Origin: Paractinoplanes durhamensis
Lineage (GTDB): Bacteria > Actinomycetota > Actinomycetes > Mycobacteriales > Micromonosporaceae
Assembly: GCF_016862175.1 (NCBI RefSeq)
Contig: NZ_BOML01000035.1
Span: 1-64,000 of the forward strand
DNA length: 64,000 bases
Direction: 5' to 3'
The notes beneath the pieces are model-generated. The model did no database searches, was not told where the DNA came from, and worked only from the letters and a program-made list of their open reading frames with translations. Below, piece after piece: positions 24,984 to 34,189 of this stretch (position 1 is its first letter; the number at the start of each line of letters is the position of its first letter). Made by a program: the position numbers and the translations under genes.

Positions 24984-26375
24984 ATGACAGCAGCGTTGGA
25001 AACCGAAGCTGAGGTCCGGGAAGGCAGTTACGGAGCTCGCGTCACGGCAGTGGAGCCGGGTGGCGCGGGCTTCATCCCGGTGGCGGAGCGGCACGGCCGC
25101 CCGCTGAATCTGTTCTGGACGTGGATGTCGCCGAACCTCGAGTTCGCGACCATCTTCGTGGGCGTCATCTCGGTGCTCTACTTCCAGCAGACGTTCGGCC
25201 AGGCGGTGGCCGCGATCGTGCTCGGCACCGCGCTCGGCGCGGCCACCCACGGCATCCTGTCGGCGCGGGGCCCGGCCATGGGCGTACCGCAAATGGTGTT
25301 GTCCCGCATCGGTTTCGGCTATCGGGGCAACATCCTGCCGGCCGGGCTCAACGCGGTGGTGGCGGGCATCGGCTGGTTCGCGGTCAACAGCGTGAGCGGC
25401 GCGCTCGCGCTGGCCACGCTGACCGACCTGCCGAACGTGCTGTGCCTGGTCCTCGTGGTGGTCGCGCAGGTGGCGATCGCGTTCTTCGGGCACAACCTGG
25501 TGCAGGCGTTCGAGCGCTACGCGTTCCCGATCCTCGCGGTGATCTTCCTGATCACGTCGATCATCACGCTGAGCAAGGCGTCACCCTCGGCGGTCGCGGG
25601 CGGGACCGGCGGCCTCGGCGGCTTCCTGCTCACCGTCGGCGCCTCCTTCGGGTACGCGGCGGGCTGGAACCCGTACGCCACCGACTACACCCGCTACCTC
25701 TCCCCGTCGACCAGCAAGGTCTCCACCGGTGTCTTCGCCGGCCTGGGCATCTTCGTGTCGTGCGCGTTCCTGGAGATCGTCGGCGCGGCGTCGGCGACCA
25801 TCGCGGCGCCCGGCATCGAGAACCCGACCGAGGCCTTCACCAGTCACCTGCCGTCGGTGGTGGCCAACCTGACCCTGCTGGCCATCGCGCTCGGTGCGAT
25901 CAGCGCGAACGCCATCAACATCTACTCCGGGTCGATGTCGTTCCTGGCGCTCGGCTTCCCTGTGCCGCTCGGCCTGCGCCGGGCCATCGTCTCCGGCGTC
26001 TTCGGCGTGCTCGGCTTCCTGCTGGCCTGGTCGGGCCTGAGCGACGCCGGGCACAAGTACGAGAGCTTCCTGCTGATCATCGCGTACTGGATCGGGCCGT
26101 GGCTCGCGGTCTACCTGACCGACTGGTACCTGCGCCGCGGCAAGCGGGTCGACGGCCTCCTCTACGACAAGGCGCACAACCCGTGGGGCGGCGCGGTCGC
26201 GATGGCGGTCGGCATGGTCGTCTCGATCTGGCTCTTCTCGAACCAGAGCGAATACGTCGGCCCGGTCCCGTCGCACTGGCCGTCGTTCGGCGACTTCACC
26301 TTCGAGGTCGGCTTCGTGGTCTCGGCCCTGCTCTACTGGGCGTTCTTCCGGTTTCAGCGAAACTCCACGTCCTGA
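24984..26375 (+). CDS. NCS1-family nucleobase permease (CodB-like)
   Basis: 463 aa, about 12 TM segments; ATG with GGAGGCAGGC upstream. NCS1 features: an N-terminal GRPLNLFWTWMSPNLEFAT helix, RGPAMGVPQMVLSRIGFGYRG, GWNPYATDYTRYLSPS, SANAINIYSGSMSFLALG. It imports cytosine, purines or related compounds with a cation. Its last 22 bp overlap the convergent cytosine-deaminase-like gene, which fits a shared pathway of pyrimidine salvage. Confidence 0.88.
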   Translation: MTAALETEAEVREGSYGARVTAVEPGGAGFIPVAERHGRPLNLFWTWMSPNLEFATIFVGVISVLYFQQTFGQAVAAIVLGTALGAATHGILSARGPAMGVPQMVLSRIGFGYRGNILPAGLNAVVAGIGWFAVNSVSGALALATLTDLPNVLCLVLVVVAQVAIAFFGHNLVQAFERYAFPILAVIFLITSIITLSKASPSAVAGGTGGLGGFLLTVGASFGYAAGWNPYATDYTRYLSPSTSKVSTGVFAGLGIFVSCAFLEIVGAASATIAAPGIENPTEAFTSHLPSVVANLTLLAIALGAISANAINIYSGSMSFLALGFPVPLGLRRAIVSGVFGVLGFLLAWSGLSDAGHKYESFLLIIAYWIGPWLAVYLTDWYLRRGKRVDGLLYDKAHNPWGGAVAMAVGMVVSIWLFSNQSEYVGPVPSHWPSFGDFTFEVGFVVSALLYWAFFRFQRNSTS

Positions 26376-27589
26376 GTAACGCCATCCCAGGTGACGGTGG
26401 TGTGGGCGGGCTCGGTCGCGGCGACGACCTTGCCCGCCCGCATCACCAGATAACGCGGCCGCTGCAACCGCAGGGCCTCGGCCTCCCCGGTCGCGTCGAA
26501 CACGACGAGGTCGGCCGAAGTTCCAAGATCAAGACCATGATTTTGTACGCCGAGGGCCGCGGCCGGCGCCACCGTGATCATGTCGATCAGGGTCCGCAAC
26601 TCGTCCGCGCCGCTCATGTGCCCGAGGTGCGCGAGCACGAACGCGGCCTGCAGCGGGTCACCGTAGCCGAGCGGATACCACGGGTCCATCACCGAGTCGT
26701 GCCCGATCGCCACGTTGACCCCGGCCGCCAGGAGCTCCTTGACCCGGGTGTGCCCACGCCGGATCGGCCCGGTGTCGAAGCGCCCCTGCAGCACCGCGTT
26801 GTCGAGCGGGTTGGTGACCATGTGCAGGCCGGCCCGGGCGATGTTGTTGATCAGCCGGTAGGCGTACGCGGCGTTGTAGGAATGCATGGCCGTGGTGTGA
26901 CTGGCGGTGACCCGGCCGCTCATCCCCCGCCGGATCGTCTCGGCCACCATCGTCTCGAGGAACCGGGAGTGCTCGTCGTCGGTCTCGTCGCAGTGGATGT
27001 CGACCCGGAGCCCGTGCTCCTCGGCCAGCGCCATCGCGAACCGCACCGACTCGACCCCGTCCTCCCGGGTCAGCTCGTAGTGCGGGATCGCCCCGATCAC
27101 GTCGGCCCCGACGTCGACCGCCTTGCGCATGAGGTCGGCGCCGCCGTCGAAGGAGAGGATGCCCTGCTGCGGAAACGCGACCAGTTGCAGGTCGATGACG
27201 CCGCGGGCCTCCGCGCGCAGCTCGACCAGGGCGCGCAGCGCGGTCAGGCCGGGATCGCAGACGTCGACGTGGCTGCGGACGTGCTGCACGCCGCACGCGA
27301 GCTGCCAGCGCAGCACCCGCCGCACCCGCTCCTTGACGTCCTCGACGGTCAGATCCTGGACACGCTCGGCCCAGATCGCGATCCCCTCGAACAGCGACCC
27401 GGACCGGTTGGAGCGCGGCTGCCCCTCGGTGAGCACCGCGTCGAGGTGGATGTGCGGCTCGACCAGCGGCGGCGTGACCAGCCGCCCACCGAGGTCCCGG
27501 GTCTCCCGGGCCTCGTCCGGCGCGACGAAGCGGCCATCGGAGATGCCGATGTCACCGCGGGACGTATTGGTGAGCAACAGGTCGATCAT
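26354..27589 (-). CDS. codA: Cytosine deaminase-like amidohydrolase
   Basis: 411 aa from ATG 27589. Metal-dependent amidohydrolase resembling E. coli CodA: metal ligands in VEPHIHLDAVL, HCDETDDEHSRFLETM, VTASHTTAMHSYN, and IGHDSVMDPWYPLGYGD. Deaminates cytosine (or a related pyrimidine, isoguanine or creatinine-like substrate) to uracil and ammonia. Overlaps the permease gene tail to tail and is divergent from the AfsR-like regulator 57 bp away. Substrate preference cannot be fixed from motifs alone. Confidence 0.8.
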   Translation of the reverse strand: MIDLLLTNTSRGDIGISDGRFVAPDEARETRDLGGRLVTPPLVEPHIHLDAVLTEGQPRSNRSGSLFEGIAIWAERVQDLTVEDVKERVRRVLRWQLACGVQHVRSHVDVCDPGLTALRALVELRAEARGVIDLQLVAFPQQGILSFDGGADLMRKAVDVGADVIGAIPHYELTREDGVESVRFAMALAEEHGLRVDIHCDETDDEHSRFLETMVAETIRRGMSGRVTASHTTAMHSYNAAYAYRLINNIARAGLHMVTNPLDNAVLQGRFDTGPIRRGHTRVKELLAAGVNVAIGHDSVMDPWYPLGYGDPLQAAFVLAHLGHMSGADELRTLIDMITVAPAAALGVQNHGLDLGTSADLVVFDATGEAEALRLQRPRYLVMRAGKVVAATEPAHTTVTWDGVTQDVEFR

Positions 27590-27646
27590 GGGCTCATTCT
27601 GCGCGCCGCACATTACGACCTGAGGCGATGCTGAGAGAGGACTGTT

Positions 27647-30600
27647 TTGGGTCCGGGGCCGGAACGCGAGAGGATCGACGTCGTGGGGGAGAGCGGGGGG
27701 TTGCGGGTAACGCTGCTGGGCACCTTCGAGGTGCGCCGGGGCGAGACCGTGCTGCCCGTGGTCGGCGCCCGGCTGCGCGGCCTGCTGGCCCGGCTGGCGC
27801 TGGCCGGCGGCCGGCCGGTCGACCCGGGCGTGCTGGTCGACGCGCTGTGGCCGGACGAGCAGCCGGCCGACCCCACCAACGCGCTCCAGTCCCTGGTGTC
27901 CCGCCTCCGCCGGATCCTCGGTGGGGGCGTCGAGGGCGGCTACCGGCTTGACGTGACCGACGACGACGTCGACGCGCTGCGCTTCGAGCGCCTGGCCGCG
28001 GCGGGCCGGGAAAACCTGCGGGCCGGCCACGCCGAGGCCGCGGCCGAGTTGCTCGGCGCGGCCGTCGCGCTCTGGGACACGCCGGGCGCGGTCGCCGCGG
28101 TGGCGCCGGCCGTGGCCACCCGCCTGCTGCGCGAATCGGTCGAGATCATCGCCGACCTGGCCGCCGCCGAGCTGGCGCTGGGCCGGGCCACCACGGCCGA
28201 GGCCCGGCTGACCGCCCTGCTGGACGAAAACCCGGCGCACGAGCGGGTCGCCGCGCTGCTGATCGACGCCCTGACCGCGCAGGGCCGGGAAGCCGAGGCC
28301 CTCGCCGCTTACGAGCGCGTCCGCGGGGCGCTGGCCGACGCTCTCGGCGCCGACCCGGGAGCCGCCCTCCGCGAGCGCCACATGCGCCTGCTACACCCTC
28401 CGGACATTTCAGAAATGTCCGGCAAGGAAGGAAACGCAGGCGCGGGCGGAAGCGCCGTCGGCGCGGCGGCCGCCGCGCCGCACGGGATCGGCGACGGGCC
28501 GGCGCCCAGCAACCTGCCCGCGTCGCTGACCAGCTTCGTCGGACGGGATGACGACCTCGGGCGGATCGACACGCTGCTCGCCGGTGGGCGCCTCGTCACG
28601 GTGCTCGGGCCGGGCGGAGCCGGCAAGACCCGGATCGCGCTCGAGGCCGGCCGGCGGCACCGGCACGAATACCGCGACGGCACCTGGCTGATCGACCTTG
28701 CCGCGGTCACCGAACCGGCCAAGGTCGGCGCCGCCTTCCTGGCCGCGATCGGGCTGCGCGGGACCGCGTTCTTCGAGGGTTCCAGCAAGGCCCCGCCCCA
28801 GGGGAACGAACTCGAGGCCCTCACCGACGAGCTCGGCGGCCGGCAGATCCTGCTCGTCGTCGACAACTGCGAGCACCTCATCGACGCGGTCGCGCACCTG
28901 ATCGCCGCCCTGCTCCCCCGCTGCGCCGGGCTGCGGGTGCTGACCACCAGCCGGGAGCCGCTCGCCGTCGACGGGGAGGCGCTGGTCCCGCTCGGGCCGC
29001 TCACCCTGCCCGAGGCCGGCAGCAGCGTCGAACAGGCCCGCCGGACCGCGTCGGTGCGGCTGTTCACCGAGCGGGCCGCGGCCGTGCGGCCCGGGTTCGA
29101 CGTGGACGAGAACAGCCTGACCGACATCGTCCGGGTGGTCCGCGGCCTGGACGGCATGCCGCTCGCGCTGGAGCTGGCCGCGGCCCGGCTGCGCACGCTG
29201 TCCCTGGCCGAGCTGGCGGCCGGGCTGTCCGACCGGTTCCGGATGCTCACCACCGGCAGCCGCACCGCGCTCCCCCGCCATCGCACCCTGCGCGCGGTCA
29301 TCGCCTGGAGCTGGGACCTCCTGACCGACGACGAGCGCAGCCTCGCCGAGCACATCTCGGTCCTCCCCGGCGGCGTGACCGAGGCCTCGGCCACGGCGGT
29401 GTGCCGGGAGATCCCGGACCCGGCCGCGACGCTGGCCGCCCTGGTCGACCGGTCCATCCTGCAACTCGCCCCGGAACCGGGCCGCTACCGGATGCTGGAG
29501 ACCCTGCGCGAGTACGGCATCGAACGCCTCACCGAACAGGGCGCCCTCGACACCGTGCGCGGGCACGCCGCCCGCCACCTGGCCGCCCTGGTCGCCGAGC
29601 ACGAACCGCGGCTGCGCGGCCCCGGCCAGCTCGTTTCCCTGCGGGCCATGCACGCCGAGTACGACAACATCCTCGCCGCCCTGCGCTACCTGTGCGACTC
29701 CGGCGACTCCCCCGGCGCGGTCACCCTCACCCTGCATCTGGCCTGGTACTGGCAGATGCTCGGCCGGCACGCGGATGCCACCTTCTGGCTGGGCGAGGCG
29801 GTGGCGGTGCCGGTCGGCGAGGACAACCTCGACCGCGACTGCGCCCAGGCCATCCTGCTGCTCAGCCGGATCAACGACCGGTCGCCACTGCTCAGCGAAT
29901 CGGCCTGGGACAGCAAGTCCGACCTGCGGTTGCTGGCCGACCGGCTGCTCACCTACCCGGAGCTGAGCGGCCTGGCCGGTGCCCTGACCTCGGTGACGCT
30001 GTTCTTCGTGCAGGAGACCGAGCGGGCGCTCGCCATCATGGGGCGGCTCGCCGACGGGCCGGACGTCTGGCTGGCCGGCCTCGCCCGGATCTTCCGGGCC
30101 CAGTTCGCCGAGAACGAGGGCGACCTCGACGGCGTCCGCGTCGACGTGCCGATCGCCCTGGAGTGCTTCCGCCGGGCCGGCGACCGCTGGGGGCAGGCCA
30201 CCGCGCTGCCGATGCGCGCGCTGATCCGGCAGTACGACGGCGATCTCGCCGGCGCGCAGGCCGACCTGCGGGAGGCGCGGGCGCTGGCCCGCGAGTTCGG
30301 GTCGCTGAGCCTCAGCGACGAGATCTTCATCGATCTGCGCTGGATCGATCTGAGCATCCGCAGCGGCGACGCCGAGGTGGCGATCACGATGATCGACGAG
30401 ATCCGGGAACGGGTGCAGCGGATCGGCTCGACCGAGATGATCATCCTGATCGACGCCCTCGCGGCCGGTCTCTGGGTGCGGCTCGGCGAGTTGGAGCAAG
30501 CCCGTGAGCTGGTGGAACGGGCCGAGCACGGGATGGCGACCCAGCTGAACTTCGCGCCCGATCACGGGGTGGCGCTGCTCAACGCGGTCCGGGCGTCGCT

Positions 30601-30994
30601 GTGCATCGAGACCGGCGACGGGCCGGGCGCCGAGGTGGCGCTGGCCACGGCCTACGCGGCCGGGCTGGACACCCGGGACATGCCGATACTGGCGGTCGTC
30701 TCGGTGACCGCGGCCGGCCTGGCCGCCTTCTACGAGCGCTACCACGAGGCGGCGGTCATCCTCGGCGCGGCGGCCCGGCTGCGCGGCGCCCACGATCGCA
30801 CCGACCCGGAGACGCGGCGGCTGATCGAGCGGATCAGCGGGACGCTCGGCGAGGGCGCCTTCGCCGCGGCGTACGAAATCGGATGGAAGCTCGACGGAAA
30901 AACGGCCCGGACACAGGTCGACCCGGCTCGGCTGCGCCGCGAGGCGCTGCCGGCCGGGGACCAGAACGTCATCTCTCAGGCTCGCCGCGAGTAG
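27647..30994 (+). CDS. AfsR/SARP-family regulator (wHTH-BTAD, NB-ARC, TPR)
   Basis: 1115 aa from TTG 27647, supported by GAGAGAGG 7 nt upstream. Order: winged helix (LRVTLLGTFEVRRGE, LVDALWPDEQP, LQSLVSRLRRILG), BTAD (about residues 100-245), Ala/Gly linker (about 250-295), NB-ARC ATPase (P-loop GPGGAGKTRIA near 322; LLVVDNCEHLID near 405; TTSREPL; GLDGMPLALELAAARLR), then TPR-like helices to the end. Large AfsR-like regulators switch on secondary metabolism or exporters. The adjacent convergent DrrAB-type exporter is a candidate target. A perfect 23-bp palindrome lies in the linker coding sequence. Confidence 0.9.
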   Translation: MGPGPERERIDVVGESGGLRVTLLGTFEVRRGETVLPVVGARLRGLLARLALAGGRPVDPGVLVDALWPDEQPADPTNALQSLVSRLRRILGGGVEGGYRLDVTDDDVDALRFERLAAAGRENLRAGHAEAAAELLGAAVALWDTPGAVAAVAPAVATRLLRESVEIIADLAAAELALGRATTAEARLTALLDENPAHERVAALLIDALTAQGREAEALAAYERVRGALADALGADPGAALRERHMRLLHPPDISEMSGKEGNAGAGGSAVGAAAAAPHGIGDGPAPSNLPASLTSFVGRDDDLGRIDTLLAGGRLVTVLGPGGAGKTRIALEAGRRHRHEYRDGTWLIDLAAVTEPAKVGAAFLAAIGLRGTAFFEGSSKAPPQGNELEALTDELGGRQILLVVDNCEHLIDAVAHLIAALLPRCAGLRVLTTSREPLAVDGEALVPLGPLTLPEAGSSVEQARRTASVRLFTERAAAVRPGFDVDENSLTDIVRVVRGLDGMPLALELAAARLRTLSLAELAAGLSDRFRMLTTGSRTALPRHRTLRAVIAWSWDLLTDDERSLAEHISVLPGGVTEASATAVCREIPDPAATLAALVDRSILQLAPEPGRYRMLETLREYGIERLTEQGALDTVRGHAARHLAALVAEHEPRLRGPGQLVSLRAMHAEYDNILAALRYLCDSGDSPGAVTLTLHLAWYWQMLGRHADATFWLGEAVAVPVGEDNLDRDCAQAILLLSRINDRSPLLSESAWDSKSDLRLLADRLLTYPELSGLAGALTSVTLFFVQETERALAIMGRLADGPDVWLAGLARIFRAQFAENEGDLDGVRVDVPIALECFRRAGDRWGQATALPMRALIRQYDGDLAGAQADLREARALAREFGSLSLSDEIFIDLRWIDLSIRSGDAEVAITMIDEIRERVQRIGSTEMIILIDALAAGLWVRLGELEQARELVERAEHGMATQLNFAPDHGVALLNAVRASLCIETGDGPGAEVALATAYAAGLDTRDMPILAVVSVTAAGLAAFYERYHEAAVILGAAARLRGAHDRTDPETRRLIERISGTLGEGAFAAAYEIGWKLDGKTARTQVDPARLRREALPAGDQNVISQARRE
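28400..28422. repeat. 23-bp perfect palindrome inside the AfsR-like gene
   Basis: CCGGACATTTC - A - GAAATGTCCGG, 11-bp arms and a single central base. It lies in the codons for the linker between BTAD and NB-ARC domains and is clearly more AT-rich than its neighbours. Could be an intragenic operator or a small inserted palindromic element. Confidence 0.7.
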
Positions 30995-31803
30995 GCCCGC
31001 AGGGCCAGCGGCACGAACACCACCAGCAGACCGGCCATCCAGGCGAGCGTCTGCCACAGCGGGCTCGCCACCGGGCCGCCGATCAGCAGTCCGCGGATCG
31101 TGTTGACCAGCGGCGTGATCGGGTTGACGTGCACGAACGCCTGGAGCCATCCCGGGAGCGTGTCGGACTGCACGAACACGGGGCTGCCGAACGACAGCGG
31201 GAAGATCAGCAGGAACATCACGCCCTGCACGGCGCCGGAGGTCCGCACGATCATGCCGACCCAGACCGAGATCCAGCAGAAGCTGAGGCCGAACCCGATG
31301 GCCAGGGCGACCGCGGCGACCGCCGGGAGGAAGCCGGTCTCCACCCGGAAGCCCATGATCGTGCCGAAGCCCAGCATGACCACGCAGACGGTCAGGTAGC
31401 GGACGATGTCGGCGGCGACCGCACCGGCCAGCGGGGCTATCCGGGCCACCGGCAGCGAGCGGAACCGGTCGAAGACCCCCTTCTCGATGTCGGCGTTGAG
31501 GTTCTGGCCGAGCGCGATGCCGCCCATCGCGAGCGACTGGGCGAGCAGGCCGGGAAGCAGGAACTGCAGGTAGACGTGCCGGTCGCCGCCGGCCAGGGCG
31601 CCGCCGAAGATGAACGTGAACAGCAGCAGGAAGATCACCGGCTGCAGGGTCACGTCGATCAGGGCTTCCGGCGTCCGAATCGTCTTGATCAAACTTCGCC
31701 GCGCGAGCGCGACGCTGTGCCGGGCCAGCGCGGCGAACGCGCCCCCGCGAGGCCGATCGATGTCGAGGTCGGTGGTGGTGGGGTTGATCGTCAAGGTAGT
31801 CAT
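30976..31803 (-). CDS. ABC-2 type exporter permease (DrrB-like)
   Basis: 275 aa, six predicted TM segments. DrrB-type features: RRSLIKTIRTPEALIDVTLQ, FLLPGLLAQSLAMGG, ADIEKGVFDRFRSLPVAR, VNPITPLVNTIRGLL. Partner of the ATPase encoded upstream; together they would export a drug or lipid. The ATG overlaps the stop of the intervening small gene (ATGA), and AAGGAGG stands 7 nt upstream. The 3' end overlaps the AfsR-like gene by 19 bp on the opposite strand. Confidence 0.88.
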   Translation of the reverse strand: MTTLTINPTTTDLDIDRPRGGAFAALARHSVALARRSLIKTIRTPEALIDVTLQPVIFLLLFTFIFGGALAGGDRHVYLQFLLPGLLAQSLAMGGIALGQNLNADIEKGVFDRFRSLPVARIAPLAGAVAADIVRYLTVCVVMLGFGTIMGFRVETGFLPAVAAVALAIGFGLSFCWISVWVGMIVRTSGAVQGVMFLLIFPLSFGSPVFVQSDTLPGWLQAFVHVNPITPLVNTIRGLLIGGPVASPLWQTLAWMAGLLVVFVPLALRAYSRRA

Positions 31804-31892
31804 TCTGAGTCCTCCTTAGGTATGCCCTTCTGGCCCTCGCCTGCGGCCTGGGCGGTCAGCTTCCGGAAGTGCCGCTCGGTGCAGGCGGTCAC
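31800..31892 (-). CDS. 30-codon small gene between exporter subunits
   Basis: GTG start, product of 30 residues opening VTACTERHFRKLTAQAAGEG and ending KEDSE; hydrophilic, charged, with one Cys. Its GTGA start overlaps the ATPase stop, its stop overlaps the permease ATG (ATGA), and GAAGGAGG lies 10 nt upstream. Both joints and the ribosome site support translation. It may be a true small subunit, or a coupling device that carries ribosomes from ATPase to permease. No homologue is known to me. Confidence 0.55.
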   Translation of the reverse strand: MTACTERHFRKLTAQAAGEGQKGIPKEDSE

Positions 31893-32878
31893 ACCAGCTC
31901 AGCCTCCTTCGAGGTCTGCGGAACAGCATCTTCGCTGGTCAGGGCGTGGAACACCTCGTCGAGGCTGGGCAGGTGCAGGCCCAGTTCGGTGACCTCGACG
32001 CCGGCCCGGCGCAGGGCCGGCAGTGCCTCGTCGAGGGCGGTGTCGGTGGTGACCGGCACGCTCACCGCGCCACCGCGGGCGCCGGCGGCGGTGTCGGCGC
32101 TGGCGTTGGTGCCGGGCGCGGCGACCATGTCGAGCACCCGCAGCGCATCCGGCAGCCGGGCCGGGTCGGCCGGGCGCACCCGCAGGGTCAGGCCACCGAC
32201 GCGGCGCTTGAGCCCGTCGGGGGTGTCGAACGCGATCACCCGGCCCTTGTTGATCACCACGATCTCGTCGGCGAGCGCGTCCGCCTCTTCGAGATACTGC
32301 GTGGTCAGCAGCACGCTCGAACCCTGCGCGACCTGGGTGCGCACCACGCCCCACATGTCCTCGCGCTTGGCCGGGTCGAGACCGGTGGTCGGCTCGTCCA
32401 GGAAGATCACCTCGGGCCGGCCGACCAGGCTCGCGGCCAGGTCGAGCCGGCGGCGCATGCCACCGGAGTAGGTCTTGGCGGGCCGGCCGGCGGCCTCGCT
32501 CAGGTCGAACCATTCGAGCAGCTCGGCCGCCCGCTTCTTGGCGTCGCTCGAGTGCATGTCGAGCAGCTGCCCGATCAGCACCAGGTTCTGGGTGCCGGTC
32601 AGATCCTCGTCGACGCTCGCGTACTGGCCGGTCAGCCCGATCCGCCGGCGGACCCGCTGCGGCTGCTTCAGCACGTCGATGCCGGCCACCTCGGCATAGC
32701 CCTCGTCCGGGCGGAGCAGCGTGGCCAGCACGCGCACCGCGGTGGTCTTGCCGGCACCGTTCGGGCCGAGCACCCCGAGCACCGTGCCCCGGCGCATCGC
32801 GAGATCCACCCCGTCGAGCGCCTGCGTCTTCCCGAACCGCTTGCGGAGCCCCTCGGCCCGCACCACAAGATCAGTCAT
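31889..32878 (-). CDS. ABC exporter ATP-binding protein (DrrA-like)
   Basis: 329 aa from ATG 32878 with GAGGAGGGGAC upstream. Walker A GPNGAGKTT, Q-loop GLTGQYASVDEDLTG, signature YSGGMRRRLDLA, Walker B VIFLDEPTTGLD, H-loop region LLTTQYLEEADALAD. The C-terminal extension (about residues 215-329) is typical of DrrA family drug exporters. It powers the DrrB-like permease encoded downstream. The last codons carry the ribosome site of the 30-codon gene. Confidence 0.9.
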   Translation of the reverse strand: MTDLVVRAEGLRKRFGKTQALDGVDLAMRRGTVLGVLGPNGAGKTTAVRVLATLLRPDEGYAEVAGIDVLKQPQRVRRRIGLTGQYASVDEDLTGTQNLVLIGQLLDMHSSDAKKRAAELLEWFDLSEAAGRPAKTYSGGMRRRLDLAASLVGRPEVIFLDEPTTGLDPAKREDMWGVVRTQVAQGSSVLLTTQYLEEADALADEIVVINKGRVIAFDTPDGLKRRVGGLTLRVRPADPARLPDALRVLDMVAAPGTNASADTAAGARGGAVSVPVTTDTALDEALPALRRAGVEVTELGLHLPSLDEVFHALTSEDAVPQTSKEAELV

Positions 32879-32965
32879 GTCCCCTCCTCGTTTCTGGGGA
32901 CAGCCTGGACCGGGCCGCTGACATGGCCCGCACATGCCGCTGACACCGGGCTGACAGAGATCAGC

Positions 32966-33508
32966 TCACGGCAACAGCGCCTGGATGTCGCCGGCGAAAC
33001 CCGCCGGATCGGCGAGGTGCGGGAAGACCGCTTCCGCTTCCCAAGGCCAGCTTGCGTACGCCGTGAGCAGCGCTTTGTCGTGCCGGGGCTCGGTGTAGGG
33101 CCGGAAATACTCGGGCACCTCGCCGACCATCTCGTCGACCGTCTGCACGTGGTGTGTGGCGTACGTCTCGGCGAACGCCGTCGCCAGCCGGGCCGCACTG
33201 GCATGCCCCACCACGATCGGGGCGCGGTGCAGGTCGAGCCGGTTGAGCAGGGTCGCGAGATCACGGATCAGGCCGGCGATGCTGATCTCGTCACGGGCCG
33301 GACTGTCCCCGTGCCCCGGCAGGTCGGGCGCGACGACCGTGCAGCCGCGGGTCAGCTCGGCGGCGAGCGGCCACCACATGGTGCGGTCGAAGGTCAGGCC
33401 GTGCAGCAGCAGGACCGGCCGGCCGAAGTCCCCCCACCGGTCGTAGACGAGCATGTTCCTCGGACTGCCGGAGATGTGCGTGCTACGTCGCGGTGGCTGC
33501 GGATACAT
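32966..33508 (-). CDS. Short alpha/beta hydrolase-like protein, altered active site
   Basis: 180 aa (ATG 33508; ATG 33454 is also plausible). The first half is a clear alpha/beta hydrolase: WGDFGRPVLLLHGLTFD, VVAPDLPGHGDSPARDE. The elbow reads VVGHASAAR instead of GHSxG, so the Ser is displaced by one. The later strands that carry the catalytic Asp and His are missing compared with the usual 250-280 aa. It ends with DPAGFAGDIQALLP, a normal-looking C-terminus, so it looks internally shortened. Possibly inactive or a different activity. Confidence 0.6.
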   Translation of the reverse strand: MYPQPPRRSTHISGSPRNMLVYDRWGDFGRPVLLLHGLTFDRTMWWPLAAELTRGCTVVAPDLPGHGDSPARDEISIAGLIRDLATLLNRLDLHRAPIVVGHASAARLATAFAETYATHHVQTVDEMVGEVPEYFRPYTEPRHDKALLTAYASWPWEAEAVFPHLADPAGFAGDIQALLP

Positions 33509-33589
33509 GCTGCCTCAACTCCCGGCAGGCGGATCGGTGACCGTGCCACCACCCGGCGGTGGGCACGGTCACACCGGCAGACTGGACGG

Positions 33590-34186
33590 GTGGCTGCCGA
33601 TGTTCTGCTGGTTTTCGGTCGCGGCGTGCGCTGGACCGGCGCCGGCTGGGCGCTCACCCCGGCCGGCGCCGCCCGGCTGCACGCCGCCGCCCGCTACGTC
33701 CGGGCGCACGCCCCGCACCGCCCGCGGGTGGTCTTCACCGGCGGCTGGCCCGAGGCGAGCACCGGCGCCGCGCCCCCACCGGCCGGTGCCCGCGAGGGCG
33801 ACCTGATGCTCCGGGCCGCCCGCGCCGCCGGCCTGGCCGCCCACGCCGACCTGTATGCCGAGACCCGCTCGCGCAGCACCCTGGAAAACCTCCTGCACAC
33901 CGTCGAAGATCAACTCCTTGACGGGTACGCCTTCGGCGCCGCGCACCCGCTCGGCCTGGTCACCCACGACTGGCACCTGCCGCGGGTCCGCTACCTGGCC
34001 GGCAAGGTGCTCGGGCTGCACGGTGCCGCCCTGCTCGACGTGCCGGCCACCGGCGGCGAGCAGCACGACGACCGGGGTGCGCTGCTGGCCACCCGGCTCG
34101 GTTTCCTCGGCGCCCGGCGCGGCGACGTACTCCGCAAGAGGGAACGGCTGATGGTCGGTCTATTGCGGAGGGCCGCGACTGGGTAA
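33590..34186 (+). CDS. YdcF/DUF218-family protein
   Basis: 198 aa, GTG start (VAADVLLVFGRG). DUF218 pattern: LVFGRGV, VVFTGGWPEA, GDLMLRAARAAG, AETRSRSTLENLLHT, LVTHDWHLPRVRYLAGKVLG. No TM segment, unlike ElyC or SanA, so a cytosolic relative of YdcF, which binds S-adenosylmethionine. Function unknown. It ends four bases before the glycosyltransferase gene, so probably co-transcribed. Confidence 0.82.
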   Translation: MAADVLLVFGRGVRWTGAGWALTPAGAARLHAAARYVRAHAPHRPRVVFTGGWPEASTGAAPPPAGAREGDLMLRAARAAGLAAHADLYAETRSRSTLENLLHTVEDQLLDGYAFGAAHPLGLVTHDWHLPRVRYLAGKVLGLHGAALLDVPATGGEQHDDRGALLATRLGFLGARRGDVLRKRERLMVGLLRRAATG

Positions 34187-34189
34187 CAG

